NCBI RefSeq assembly: GCF_958295425.1
Contig: NC_081140.1
Location: 14,678,087-14,742,086, forward strand
Direction: 5' to 3'
DNA length: 64,000 bases
Origin: Solea solea
Lineage: Eukaryota > Chordata > Actinopteri > Pleuronectiformes > Soleidae
The position numbers and the translations under genes are program-made. Below, piece after piece: positions 24,202 to 56,223 of the stretch. Under the pieces are notes generated by a model. That model was not told the DNA's origin. It made no database searches and saw only the letters and a program-made list of their open reading frames with translations. Position 1 is the stretch's first letter; each line of letters starts with the position of its first letter.

Positions 24202-24780
24202 TTGTTTAGATTTCGTGGTTGGTTTCTTTTACTATTCTGTGAGATGACGTTTCAGTCATCTTTCTTTTTGTTTACCGTTTCCCTTCCTGTTGATGCTGCT
24301 GCTGCTGCTGCTGTTTTCACTTCACTTTCTCAAGTGTTCATCCCTTCATCCAGGACCTTGCCTGACACTTTTGACTCATCTGGCTTCACACTCTCTGTCT
24401 CTGCTATTTTGTCTGAGGATGTTAACGAATGATTGGAAACCTCTCCGTGCACCTCAGACGCATCATTTGTCATCTCAGGAGAAATTCCTGAAAAGTTTTT
24501 GCGAAAATCCAGACCAGCTACAGTGCAAAAGCAAAAAATCTACGATTACAGCTACTTAAGTAAACGCGTCAAACAACTGCAGCCGCAGATACAGTACGAC
24601 CACACTCTGCTCCGCCTTATTCACCTCCTCCATATTCTGCTCAACGTGCTGTGGAAAAAGACCAAGAGAACCTATGAGTCCACCTGTTGCCTTTCCCGAT
24701 GTCAAATCAAATATAAGCTACTGTGCGGCATATCCATGCGGTACAACTTACCGACCGGAAAACAGAAAGCATCGCATTAA
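24202..24780 (+). pseudogene. Decayed coding-like stretch, family unknown
   Basis: One plus-strand frame runs 193 codons with a single TGA at 24430-24432. It holds a poly-Ala tract from (GCT)n, an acidic SEDVNE segment and, after the stop, GEIPEKFLRKSRPATVQKQK and KRVKQLQPQIQYDHT. Beyond about 24600 the frame stops looking natural, while a shifted frame gives PPYSPPPYSAQ and another MSPPVAFPDVKSNISYC, as expected of a gene with indels. I do not recognise the protein. It could also be chance openness; no splice sites were assigned. Confidence 0.3.
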
Positions 24781-25739
24781 CTTTAAAGTGTCGCATCAAC
24801 ACACACACACACAAACACAGTCTCACTCTTTTCCTCCCGTCACCACACATCCAGAGGTGCCACAAGTCTGCTGGCCTAAAGAAACTGTGTACAGTGTGGA
24901 CGTCTCAATTTCTGCCTTTTTATAACTTGCTCTTGTTGAGGAGTGATTACACACGGCATACAACACATCACCGATTTTCAGGAGCATTTAAGGCTGTTTT
25001 TAGACGAGGCAGAGTCTATTGTTTTCGTGACGTCGTGGATGTCGGCGCAGTTTTCACCTGTGTGTGCACAGGGGCAGTTTCGATTGATTGTATCTGCGGA
25101 CAGATTTTTGCCACCAGACGCAGCCACAGCGCGTACAGGAGAGGGGTGCGGTGTGACGCACGACCTGTGAGGTTTTTTGTCTTGAAGTAAATCCCCTCGG
25201 GGTGATTTGGAGCCGTGAGTCAGCTCCAGCCTGGGCCACTACGGCTTACTGGATTACTCACTCTCCGAAGCATTTGGCCTACATACCAGGTTAGAAATTA
25301 TAAGGAATCCATTACAGTAAAGATCAGGTAAAACGTCCCAGGAAGTGACGTCAAATATGGACTCATACTCTGGGTCAATAACTCTGTGTATCTTGCAGTT
25401 ACTTTTGTCACTCGCAAAGGGAACAACGTGTCTCGGGATGTCAAGTAAATCAACGGCGTCTCCAACTGCATACAAAGAACTAGAAGAAGGACAAGGACAC
25501 TGTGGGTCCTATTTCCCCTTGCTGTGGGCGACTTGCCTCCTGAGTTGTGTACCTTGGAAACAGCATGTAGGTGTACTGGTCTGACTAAGTAACAAAAGCC
25601 AGGGAGAAATCATGCAACTTAGAACAAGCATTGTCTGACTGTTTTGATTGTTTTGAATGTTTTTTCCTTGAGCAAGAATAAAGGGGTTCTTTGTTTTGCT
25701 TCCCATCAATTCTGTGCATGGAATATTGTCTAGTGCAGC

Positions 25740-25740
<1 letters not shown>

Positions 25741-25772
<32 letters not shown>
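25741..25772. repeat. (GT)n microsatellite
   Basis: About sixteen GT units about 600 bp below the pde3a stop, possibly within its 3'UTR. Confidence 0.95.
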
Positions 25773-25773
<1 letters not shown>

Positions 25774-26197
25774 TGCATACACAATGTATTTCAACTGGCT
25801 CTTTTTTTTTTTTTCCCTGTCTACCTTCTGAAGCTTTTCCCTGTGGCTTTCATCCCATTGTCCTTGAGGAGAAGGAGCTTGTTGCACATCCTCATCCTGA
25901 TGGCTAAAGGCATGGGCTCCAATGAGCAGGGTAGGGGGCTCGTGACAGTGTATTACTAACGGTGGGCGTGAACGAGTGTATCAGCATGGTTGGCTCATAG
26001 TGCAGGATGAGCGGGCCTGGGTGAGGGCAACGCACCAGACCCCGACTAAAACAAACACTACACAACGAAAACAAAATCAGTCTCAATCACCCTCTTTCTT
26101 TTCAGACTCTTAGGCAATTCCTCTTTTGCTCAAATCACATCTTTGCTCTTGTCAGATGCACCAGACAGGCATACACCATCCCTGTTCTCAAACCCTG

Positions 26198-26220
26198 TTT
26201 TTTTTTTTTTTTTTTTTTTT
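26198..26220. repeat. T23 run (A-run in pde3a sense)
   Basis: A homopolymer about 145 nt past the pde3a stop codon. On the transcript it is an A-run in the 3'UTR. It could be a retroposon tail or prime oligo-dT internally. No adjacent AATAAA was found. Confidence 0.9.
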
Positions 26221-26363
26221 AGGCACATGTTACCCATAACATCTTCTACAGTGTTGTGTCAAAGTGATGTGCTGGCTACCATATCGTCATAGTTACGTAA
26301 GAAACACACATTTTTAGACAATGTTCAGATTCCTGGTTTAAGAGGAGGCAAAAGTCCATAATA

Positions 26364-46643
<20,280 letters not shown>

Positions 46644-48412
46644 CTGAAAATAAGAACAAAAGCTACAGTCAGGGAATCTTCCCACTGTGCAACGATGTTG
46701 AGTTCTTTCTGAGGACAGAACCCTCTTCTCTCTCCTTCTGTCTCTCTTTTACGCTCCCCTCCCTGCATCCCTCGCTCCTTCAGCCCATCTAAAAATGAAA
46801 TAAGAGCAGGTGCTGCTGATGAGGAAAAAAAACATCACCATAACTGCTGGAGGGCTGATCCACATATGGCTGCCCGCACCCTGCACCCACCGCCGTCCTC
46901 GAGCTCTCCACTTGCTGCAATGGTTTTTCCATCCATTTTTCTTCAATATGAGAAAAATATAATCCAGTTTCACGGCCAAACAATGGCATTCCATAAATAT
47001 GGATGCTTTGTTTTAGGACGTTTTGTGACATATGCCGAAAGTAAAAATGTGAAGTTGTTTTTGTGTCATCACGATGCAGACCCGACATCCAGTGGACCAT
47101 CACAGTCTTTGATTATCAAAAGACATGACGTGAAGGTCAAAATCCTACATTGTGTTGCTATTTTTTTGACTTAACTTAAGTTAATAATGGTGAATTCATT
47201 GTGATTGAAGAAAAACATCCATATTTCACGTGAGCGACTTGAAAATCCTGTCTCACTCACCCACCAGCATACAGTGCTTCTGATCTATTTCATAACGTGC
47301 CTATAGGGAGCTGAGTCTTTCCTCATGGCTTATTATTCATTCATTCATCATCTATGATTGTATTACATTATTTTTCACTAAAAATACAGTGCATGTATTC
47401 CGTGAGTATCTCTGAACACAGACCTAAGGCTACACCTGTTTAAAATGATGAGAGCACATTTTTTTCCAGTAATATTTTGCTGTAATATCGTGACAATAAT
47501 TACAAGATAATCATGACGTAAACTTTTAAAATCCATCCCACGCCTACATGCGATCCCATGGACCTATTGCAATGATTTCAGTCAGTAACATTAATTGAGC
47601 AGGATGTTTTGTGTGCGAAATGAAATGGGTAGTTTAAGTAATGAATCGCTTAGTCTCGATTATTATTATTAATTACTAGTCCCGGAACCAGTGTGTATGT
47701 GGTTGTGAGTGCTGCGCCTGTGTGCTGCCCTCGCTGCCATAGTTCAAGGGCTGATGTCATAAAACGAGATGACCTGACAGCGCAACTGGAGATGACTTTG
47801 CATCTTGAATGGCAGTCGGAATAATCTGCCTAATACAGTGAGTTCCTGTTTAATGAGAGCCCCTTCAGAGTGGATGCCGAGGTTGTTTGGAAGAGTTGCT
47901 GTTGAATCACGCCGAGATCCTCCATCGCATAAATCATATATTGTATGTACTTCATTTTTAAAAATACATTGTTTTTGCCCGCAACGGTCGTGTCACAGTC
48001 GCTTCAATAAACAGTGAGGTCGCGGGGCTGCACACACACACACAGCTGCGGAAACCAGAGTTGAGAAAACCAAACGAGGCCCTTTTCTCTCTCCATCACT
48101 GTCGACGCACACTTTTCAGCTTCTCTCATTGCTGTCGTCCTCTGAGCTCCGCCGTCTCTTGATGACCTCCATTACGCTTCAAATGCACTTCTCATGTCAA
48201 CTTTAAAGGACGCTGGGAAATCACAGAGGCCTAATGCACTTCTGAACCACATAATCTCTGATGGCGCCATCATTCACTGTTAAGTTGAGAGCTATTTATT
48301 TCACTCATGCAAATAGAGTATGAGGCAAGACACTGAGAGGTGAAATACAGTATCATTATAATGTGATCCTTTGGTAGACAAAGTTTTGAGCTTAAATATG
48401 CAAAGCAGAACT

Positions 48413-48630
48413 TGTGTGTCTGTGTGTGTGTGCGTGTGTGTGTGTGTGTGTATATATATATACTGTACATATATAAACATATGTGTATATATATATACAT
48501 ATGTGTGTATATATATATTTATGTATGTATATATATATTTATAAATGTATATTTTATGTATATATATATATATTTATAAATGTATATTTTATGTACATAT
48601 ATATATATTTATATATATACATATATATAA
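48413..48630. repeat. GT tract followed by TA-rich minisatellite
   Basis: (GT)n runs into TATATATA blocks with at least two copies of a roughly 40-nt unit containing TTTATAAATGTATATTTTAT. Strongly AT-rich and likely to unwind. Confidence 0.85.
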
Positions 48631-49246
48631 ATTGTGTTTTGGATGCTTTCACCATCCCGTGCTAAAAAAAGGGTTCATTTTCATTTCCCTGCACACCTCT
48701 GCTTTTCACATGCATGCATAAACCCACTGCACACTGCAGGGGGAGCCCTTTTTGCTTACATGAACACTGCAAGTGTCAACGGTGTTATTGTGCAGTGCAG
48801 AACTTAAATTTGTTCACAGGGACAAGCCTCCGTGTGCAAAAGCAACACATTTAACAGGAGCACAGAAGTCAGCAGATAAATAAAATCCAGAGAAAAAAAA
48901 ACTTTTATTCAAATTTACTGTGGGTATAAATGTAATTGTACAGAACGCTCACTTGTCTATTAACTTAGGAGACACCTTTAGTTACACCTGTTTCTCAGAT
49001 GTTATTTCTAAAGATCTGCATCATCCATAGAAGAGCCCATATTGGTCGAGTGTAGCATGTCATTAGCGAGGATGCCGTTGTATTACTGTAAGCATTAGGC
49101 ACATCCTGGGCATCATGCTGCATGCTCACAGTCTACATTGTGGTTCAACCACGGAAAGGAAAGTGGAGAGATGAAGAAATGTGGTGGCAGATGTACACGT
49201 GTTTACTTGACAGTACATGCAAAACCTTTTCTTGCAACTCCACAGC

Positions 49247-49248
<2 letters not shown>

Positions 49249-49280
<32 letters not shown>
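49249..49280. repeat. (CA)n microsatellite
   Basis: About fifteen CA units. Confidence 0.95.
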
Positions 49281-49282
<2 letters not shown>

Positions 49283-49583
49283 ACACAAAAGAAAGATACA
49301 AGGGCAATGATGAAAATAATGTCACTGTAGAATATTTTCTGTCAGCTTCAGCTCATTTTACTTTGTATGTTTTGTCGTTTTGCCTTTGTTGTGTATTGAC
49401 AAAATCCATTCCTACACATTACATCACGTCCTTTTAGGGCTGTCACCTTTTTTTCAAACATAAAGTTCGGACAAATGTATAATGCACCCGTAATTTGTTC
49501 AAATACATTCGAACATACACTCGTGCTGCACCGCTCCCCTAATACGCCACAAACGTCATAGTTTCCATTACTTTCATTTCTTT

Positions 49584-49860
49584 ATTAGGTCTTTCTGCAT
49601 GGAGTTTGCATGTTCTCCCCATGTGTGTGTGTGGGTATTCTCTGGGTTCTACGGTTTCCTCCCACACTCCAAAAACATGCAATATGGGGATTAGGTCAAT
49701 TGGACACATAGGTGTGAGTGTGTGAGTGGGTGGTTTGTCTCTTTGTGTCCCTGTGATGGACTGGCAAACTGTCCAGGATGTGACCCCGCCTTCCACCCTA
49801 TGTCAGCTAATTGGCACAGCATCTCCTCGCTACCCTCAGGTGGAGGATATGGATGGATGG
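49584..49860 (+). repeat. V-SINE copy, 5' truncated, forward
   Basis: TTTCTGCATGGAGTTTGCAT, GGTTTCCTCCCACACTCCAA, CCCTGTGATGGACTGGCAAA and a GGATGGATGG tail. The tRNA-like head is absent. Confidence 0.7.
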
Positions 49861-51130
49861 TACTTTATTGAAGGTGCTGCTACTGATGTATTCATACAGC
49901 ATAACATACATAACATTCATAACATACGGCAGTCAGTAGAGTAGGAAGGAAGAAACACTCCCTGAGTGGGAAGTCACTGACAACAGGAGGAAGAGCCAAC
50001 AGCTAAAAAACACAAGTCTATCAACCTGATCGGGATCGAGTGTGAATTACTTTTTATTTACAATACTAACCGTGGATGAGAACACGCACTCAGAATGCAC
50101 AGATCTCCCTGAAACACATGCATATTTCTGTGGCAGCTTACTGAGATTATTAGTTTATTACAGGGTATGTAGTGCACTTTGTCTTTCTGCATGAAAGCTG
50201 GGGGTGCTATCTACAGAGAGAAGAGTCTCCTTTATGTACTGTGGGCTATGTTGTCATTGTTACGCCCGCAGCTGACACTGTCATACGATATAGTACTAAG
50301 CAACCTTATGTGCGCCCTCTGCTGGATTCTAAGGGGTACTACTTAAATTGGCGCTCATGACATGCAGCCTACACTTCAAGCTTGAACTTTACATCCCACG
50401 ATTCAAGTCATATAGAGTTTTGAATAAAAAGTGACAGTCCTACATCCTTTAGATGTTTGACTTGACACCATTTCATATAGGTCAGTCTACAGCGGAGGAA
50501 GCTGAGGAAGGTCTCATTTTTTTTAATGTCATAATATGATCTTTTCATTCATTGGCATTAAAACAAATTATTACTGCATGAATAATATAAAAATATATAT
50601 ATATATATACCCTTTTGTGTGTCACTGAGTTGTAATCGGGAGAATGGAGCCTCTTTTTCTTTGTCACTCTGCAGATGAGCATCTGTCCTTGCATTTGTGA
50701 GCAAGCAGAAACACTGTAACCTTATAATCACTCCAAGCAGAATGTTGGAGAGCAATGTTGAACTGAGGCTCAGTTACAAAGACTTAGAAGTAATCCAAAA
50801 AAAATCTACTTTCCTCATGACATTGTGACAGTACCTCGCGTTAGTTAAGGTTACACCATGTTGCTTAACGACACACAAAAAAAAAGGTTTGTTGGCTTAG
50901 GTGAAGAGACCTGATGGATTTGTGAGTCAGCACCTCACACACACACACACACACACACTCACAAATAACTGAGTGATGTGAGCGTGTAATAGGATCAATA
51001 TGCAATCACTTGTGTGGTCTGGTTTCACAGTGCATTGACAGGAGCCCTGATATGCTGATTGGGAACAATTAGTGTCCATGAGCAGAGCTAACATGGTTTC
51101 GACTGATGATGACTTTATGTCTAAATGCAT

Positions 51131-51242
<112 letters not shown>

Positions 51243-54200
51243 TGGGTGAGTCATCATCACTGTCAGGCCAAGGCGTTCCATATCTCTCTGTATCACACAC
51301 ACACACACATGCACACACGACTTGCCTAATCCATTTGGCATACCTGCTGTGCTGAGTGTGTAAATGTGTGCGAGACTCTTAGGGTCACAATTTGTTAGGT
51401 GTAGTAGTGTAGTGTAGCACTTTCAAATGACCACCTTTAACTGCCATACGATCACATCGAGTTCACCATTTTACAATTTGGTATTTCTAATGAGGTCTGC
51501 AGAGTATATTGAAAATGTGTAATCACTGTAATAGAAGCATGGATATTGGTTATTCTTATCAATCAGTTAATGTGACTATTTGTGAGTATATTAAAAAAGA
51601 CACATGATTAAGAGACTGATGATCTCTTTATCCTCCTGGTCACATGGTGTAGCTGTACAACAGGATGTGCAAGTCATTGTAGGTTTACATTTGTATTCAC
51701 TTTTAAACCTGTGGTGTTGTGCTGCAGGGTCACGATGCTTTCACTCAGCTCAGGTCAAAGTAAAGTTTCCATCAAAACACAACAGCAGTGTTTCAGATAA
51801 TACCCAGTGGCTGTCGACTGGTGTCTTTTTGTCACTAAAACATTTTTAACATAAAAACATAAAAAAATTTTGTCTATTACAACCATATTACAAATTACAA
51901 ATATTGTTTAGCCCTGTTTCCAATAAATGATTCCAAGCTTACTCTAAGGAAAAAAAGCTTCTCAGTTTGTGGAACCCATTTTTTAATATTCAGTCATTTT
52001 GCACACATGTGCGACATTACTGATCTGTGAAAAACATTTATATTGATATCCTGATGCGTATCCTCCGAGCAGCAGCGGACCACACTGAGCAATTATAGCT
52101 TATTCAAATATTTATCATTTTCATCCATAAATAAACGACCGTAGAGCAGCAATACCTGACATCACAAATATCACACGTATCCCAACTATCTCTGTATCTG
52201 CGTGCATTTGTCACGTCTCTCCGCCCACCCCCACTCTCTTCTGCCTCAGCTGGGATTTTGCAAGAACAGTTGCTGGTCAGTGGGGGATTGGGTCCATCAA
52301 AGGCTGAGTCGTGACAAGAGTATGCGAGTGTGTGTTTCACTGCACTTGTGTGTGCTTGTGCCTTAACATGTTTGTGTGTATGTGTATCATCATTTATTCA
52401 TAACAGTAGCTTTTTCGCCTAAATGCAAAAAAATATATAAATCACAAGATGATTTTCCAGCTGTTATTCTTTTTTATCTTAGATTGCATACGTACTGTAG
52501 GCCACCATAGTAAGAGATTTCATTCATAATGACCCAACAATAAAAATCATTCCATGATGTATTTTGAGTTGGACATTCATATACAGTTGTAGGATATACA
52601 CTAAGTTATAGAAGTTAAACAAGCTACTAAGAAAATACTATACAGTAGTGCAATGATAGACCAACACCAAAATAAGTAAATAACCTAGAGCCATTTCTCC
52701 CTTACTGAAAATCTACTGTGAGCAAAAGTGGTAAATATAGATTTCGACTGCTATTGTGTACACAAGGTACAGTTAGTCCCAAGATTAGATGCATTTTATG
52801 CAGGAAGAATGCAGCGAGACGGCACAGACGGACAAGACTTTCTCCCAAAAGCATTATTTTCAAGCAAGCCTCCTATTGTCATCCTGACACACTAGGTAAA
52901 TGACACAGTTTGTGTGTGTGTGTGCAGGGTGGGGAACTTTATTATTATTATGACATTATTTTTCTCACTTTCCCAAGAAATTGAGGCAGTATGGAAAACA
53001 ACAACAGCATAAACTTTTTTTTTTTCTTTTACAAAGTTCAAAATATGGTAAAAACTTATTTTTTTTATATAATTGCGGGCCTTAAGGCATGACAAAGTAA
53101 CAGGAAAGATTTATTTTGGGGCTAATGCTGAAGTGAAGTGTTGAGATTGTGGTATAACTGCAGGATTCTTACACTGCCTCATTTACTGCAGGGCTTCTTA
53201 CGCTCAAAATATTTCCACCAAGGTGCCATTGCTCTCTAGAGGAGACGGTAATTAATCATCAGCGATGTAAATGCATGGAGGTCACTTAATGCTTCATGTT
53301 AAAACCTGTACATAGTGAGATACATCACTTTGTGATCTGTGCCAAATTAAAAACAAACACATATTTACATTTTTACCTTTTTTAAACTAATCGAATTATT
53401 CGCGTGTGTGTGTTCCTATTGTTGTACCGTCTGAAAAGCTGTAGGAGATACAGCTTTTCATCCTGGTTCTCCCATCCCATCCCCTCAAAGGCTCCAAGGC
53501 TAAGTGGAGTGCTTTTCCCTCATGTTGTACCCATGTTAGGCCACTGACGCCAGCTTGTCATTCTCTACTCGTATTACTGCAAGAGAGCGTAGTGCGTCAC
53601 AGCTCCCGCAACCCACTTCTCTCTGTCAGCCCTCTGCTCTGGCTGATTGACACTGACGTTGCCAGGCATTAGTATTTCTGGCGGAGTCCCATGGGGACAA
53701 TGTGAGCGTCCAGACACTGGTCTTCCATTTGGAGACGCATGCATAATGACTTCCATCCCATTATTTTTTTTTGTCTCTCTCTTGCTTCTTCCATTTTTGC
53801 TCTTTCATGTTTTTTCCTCTGAAATCTTCCAGATGACACTTCTCCAACATTTCTCTTCAAGCAGCACTTTTAGCTGCACTTTTTGTTTATTTTGGTTTGA
53901 ATTTCGTTTGTTTCATCCTCTCACAACGGAAGACAGAACAGCACCAAAAAAAAAGAAAGAAAAGGAAAATGCATCAAAGACAATTGCAACAAAAGGGCAG
54001 TCCAAACAAAACTTTATATGGAAAAAAACGAATAAATAAACGAAAAAAAATATGTCCGATTTTCAGGTGCCTCGCCTGGCAATAATGAATTATTAATGAA
54101 TTAACTAATTATGAGATCCGGACCAGTTTTAAGAACCCGGTTCAGTGAGAGAGGGCTGTCAATATTATTAGGAGAGGTTATTGTCTAACCTTTATATCGA

Positions 54201-55084
54201 CTCTATATAATAAATGTGAGTACTTTTTGTGGAAATACTGCACTGTGTGAACTTTAACAAGTACAAGTACGATCTTACCACGGCTTTAGTGATTCACACT
54301 CTGGCCCGATGTTTGTGTTCAAAGTTCCAAACTATTTACACCAGAATTCTTTGCAAGAAGAAAACTTGTATTATTTTTAGATTCAAGGGCAAAAATAAAT
54401 ATGGTTGTTTATCAGAGCAATTTCTCCACAGGGACTTCAGCCCAGACCTTCTAGTAGAGGCCTGTAAACACAGAGTATTTCTCTCCATTATTTAGTTTAA
54501 CATATGACATCTGAGAGACCAGCGACTAAAAGAAAAGTAAATCTATAGAAAGAAAGTGGCTCTTCAGGGTAGACTTGTCTTCGGGCTAAACCAAAGACAC
54601 TCAGCTTCATCCAATAATGTCTTTCTCATTGAATTCCATGTTGAATGAGATTGAAGCGAGAGAGAGAGACAGAGACAGAGACGGAGACAGAGAGACGGGG
54701 GTGATGGAAAAAAGTGGGAGGAGAACAGAGTCAGAGAAAGCAAATGAAAGAATCACAATGACATTAGCACAAGCTGCATCAAGCCTAAGAGAACGAAACG
54801 TGTGTGTGTGTGTGTGTGTGTCCGATCATGAGTAAGCGATCAAGAAAGGCAGAGATGGAAAGGGAGAGAGAGAGGCAGAGAGCAAGAGAGAGAGAGAGAG
54901 GGAGCAGTGCACACAGTGCTGCACACACAGCACAGCCTTGGGCTAACTCCTTCGTCTGCTCATCTTTGTGATGCTTTACCACTGCAGCTCACAGAGAAAA
55001 CAGGCTGCCATTTATAGCATGGATCCAATTATCTCTGAATATTAAAACTTGACCTGAAATGGACTCGTTACCTGGTTCAACATG

Positions 55085-55118
55085 CCCCCCCCCCCCCCCC
55101 CCCCCCCCCCAAAAAAAA
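55085..55118. repeat. C26 followed by A8 homopolymer pair
   Basis: An uninterrupted run of about 26 C then 8 A. The pde3a pre-mRNA would carry a G26 run here. The length is likely uncertain in the assembly. Confidence 0.9.
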
Positions 55119-55558
55119 GAAGTCTTTGATACACATCAAGCACTGAAGCAAATGAATGTACGATGCAGTTAAATGCCACATTCATGTTCCCATTTTGTTA
55201 AATCTCGGACCAATTGACAATCTAAGTCATTTCAATGCGGCAACCGCGCCGCTGTGCATGTTTGTAAATGCAATGTAATCAGGCAAATTAGGCCACCGCG
55301 GTACACTACACAAGGCACGCTTGAGAGCAAAATGAGAAGTGGTTAAATTTTATTTTTCATGACTAATCTCATTACAAGCATCTGATCACGGTTGACTCGC
55401 ACTCTACCTGCCTGGTGAATAAGGAGTTGTCGTAGCTGACATGATTAGCATCATAAAAAAAAAGAAAGAAGAAAACATGTTTGAACGAATGTCAAATGAA
55501 AGTCTTATAATTTGTGACAAGCTCTCTATGTGCGCTCTAATGATCCGTTCATTGTCAT

Positions 55559-55610
55559 AGGGCAAAAGGCAGGGTACACCTTAAACAGGTCGCCAGTCCA
55601 TGCCTCTGAC
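55559..55610 (-). repeat. Short V-SINE fragment, reverse
   Basis: GGGTACACCTTAAACAGGTC then GCCAGTCCATG matches the 3' region of the V-SINE copies. Confidence 0.45.
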
Positions 55611-55662
55611 CAGGTGGTCACTATCCATAGCACTGTGGAGAGCATTAACACACATTCAGCGG

Positions 55663-56223
55663 GTTTACATGCACGTTAAAAGTAAGTCTAGTAAGACAAT
55701 CATTTGGTTTTTACTGTCATGCAAACACGTCAGTCCAACTAAAAGCGAGCTAGACTTAATCGGACTAACATACCTGGATACGCGATACATAGTCCGATTA
55801 CTCCAGCATTATTACACTTAGTTGGAATAGAGTGGAACTTGGCGTTCTGTGCATGCACCAAAATGTCCTCCCCAGTCTTTGACTCGGAAGTAGAAGGAGA
55901 CGATGTATAAACTGCAGTACTGTTGCCGGAAAAGAACAAACGACAAGATGGCGTCGGCGAGAGCAAAAGCTACCGAGAAGACCTGCAACATTTATGCGTC
56001 TTGTTCGCCGTTTGTTTTTCCGTGACGTACAGGTCAACAAGAAACTGATTCCACATGCACTAGCTTACAGAGAGATACAGCGCCACCTACAGAGGCGGAG
56101 TCAGACGTACCCGGCCAATAAATCCTTTTTCTCCTCCGCATGTATACTCAAACTTGGCAAGTTGTCCAATTGTCTGTCTTAGTCAGACTACGGCCTTAGC
56201 TCAACTAAGCTGTGCATGTAAAC
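55663..56223. mobile_element. Non-autonomous DNA transposon with GTTTACATGCAC ends
   Basis: Perfect 12-bp inverted ends GTTTACATGCAC (55663-55674) and GTGCATGTAAAC (56212-56223) enclose 561 bp with further subterminal inversions around GTCCGATTA / TAATCGGAC. No transposase ORF. The target duplication is not clear. Confidence 0.65.

Larger units (their letters stand above)
12848..26363. other. Intergenic region between slco1c1 and pde3a (same strand)
   Basis: 13.5 kb including the slco1c1 promoter at its low end and the pde3a 3'UTR at its high end; neither is delimited by a convincing signal. It contains a CAAA tract, an RTE-like repeat (17255-17445), a hAT-like start (21176-21290), a decayed coding-like stretch (24202-24780), a GT tract (25741-25772) and a T-run (26198-26220). 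No conserved protein-coding exon was recognised. Confidence 0.55.

Noticed and set aside
24430..24432. In-frame TGA as a selenocysteine codon
   Set aside because: No SECIS-like element or selenoprotein family context; decay by TGG to TGA or chance is simpler.
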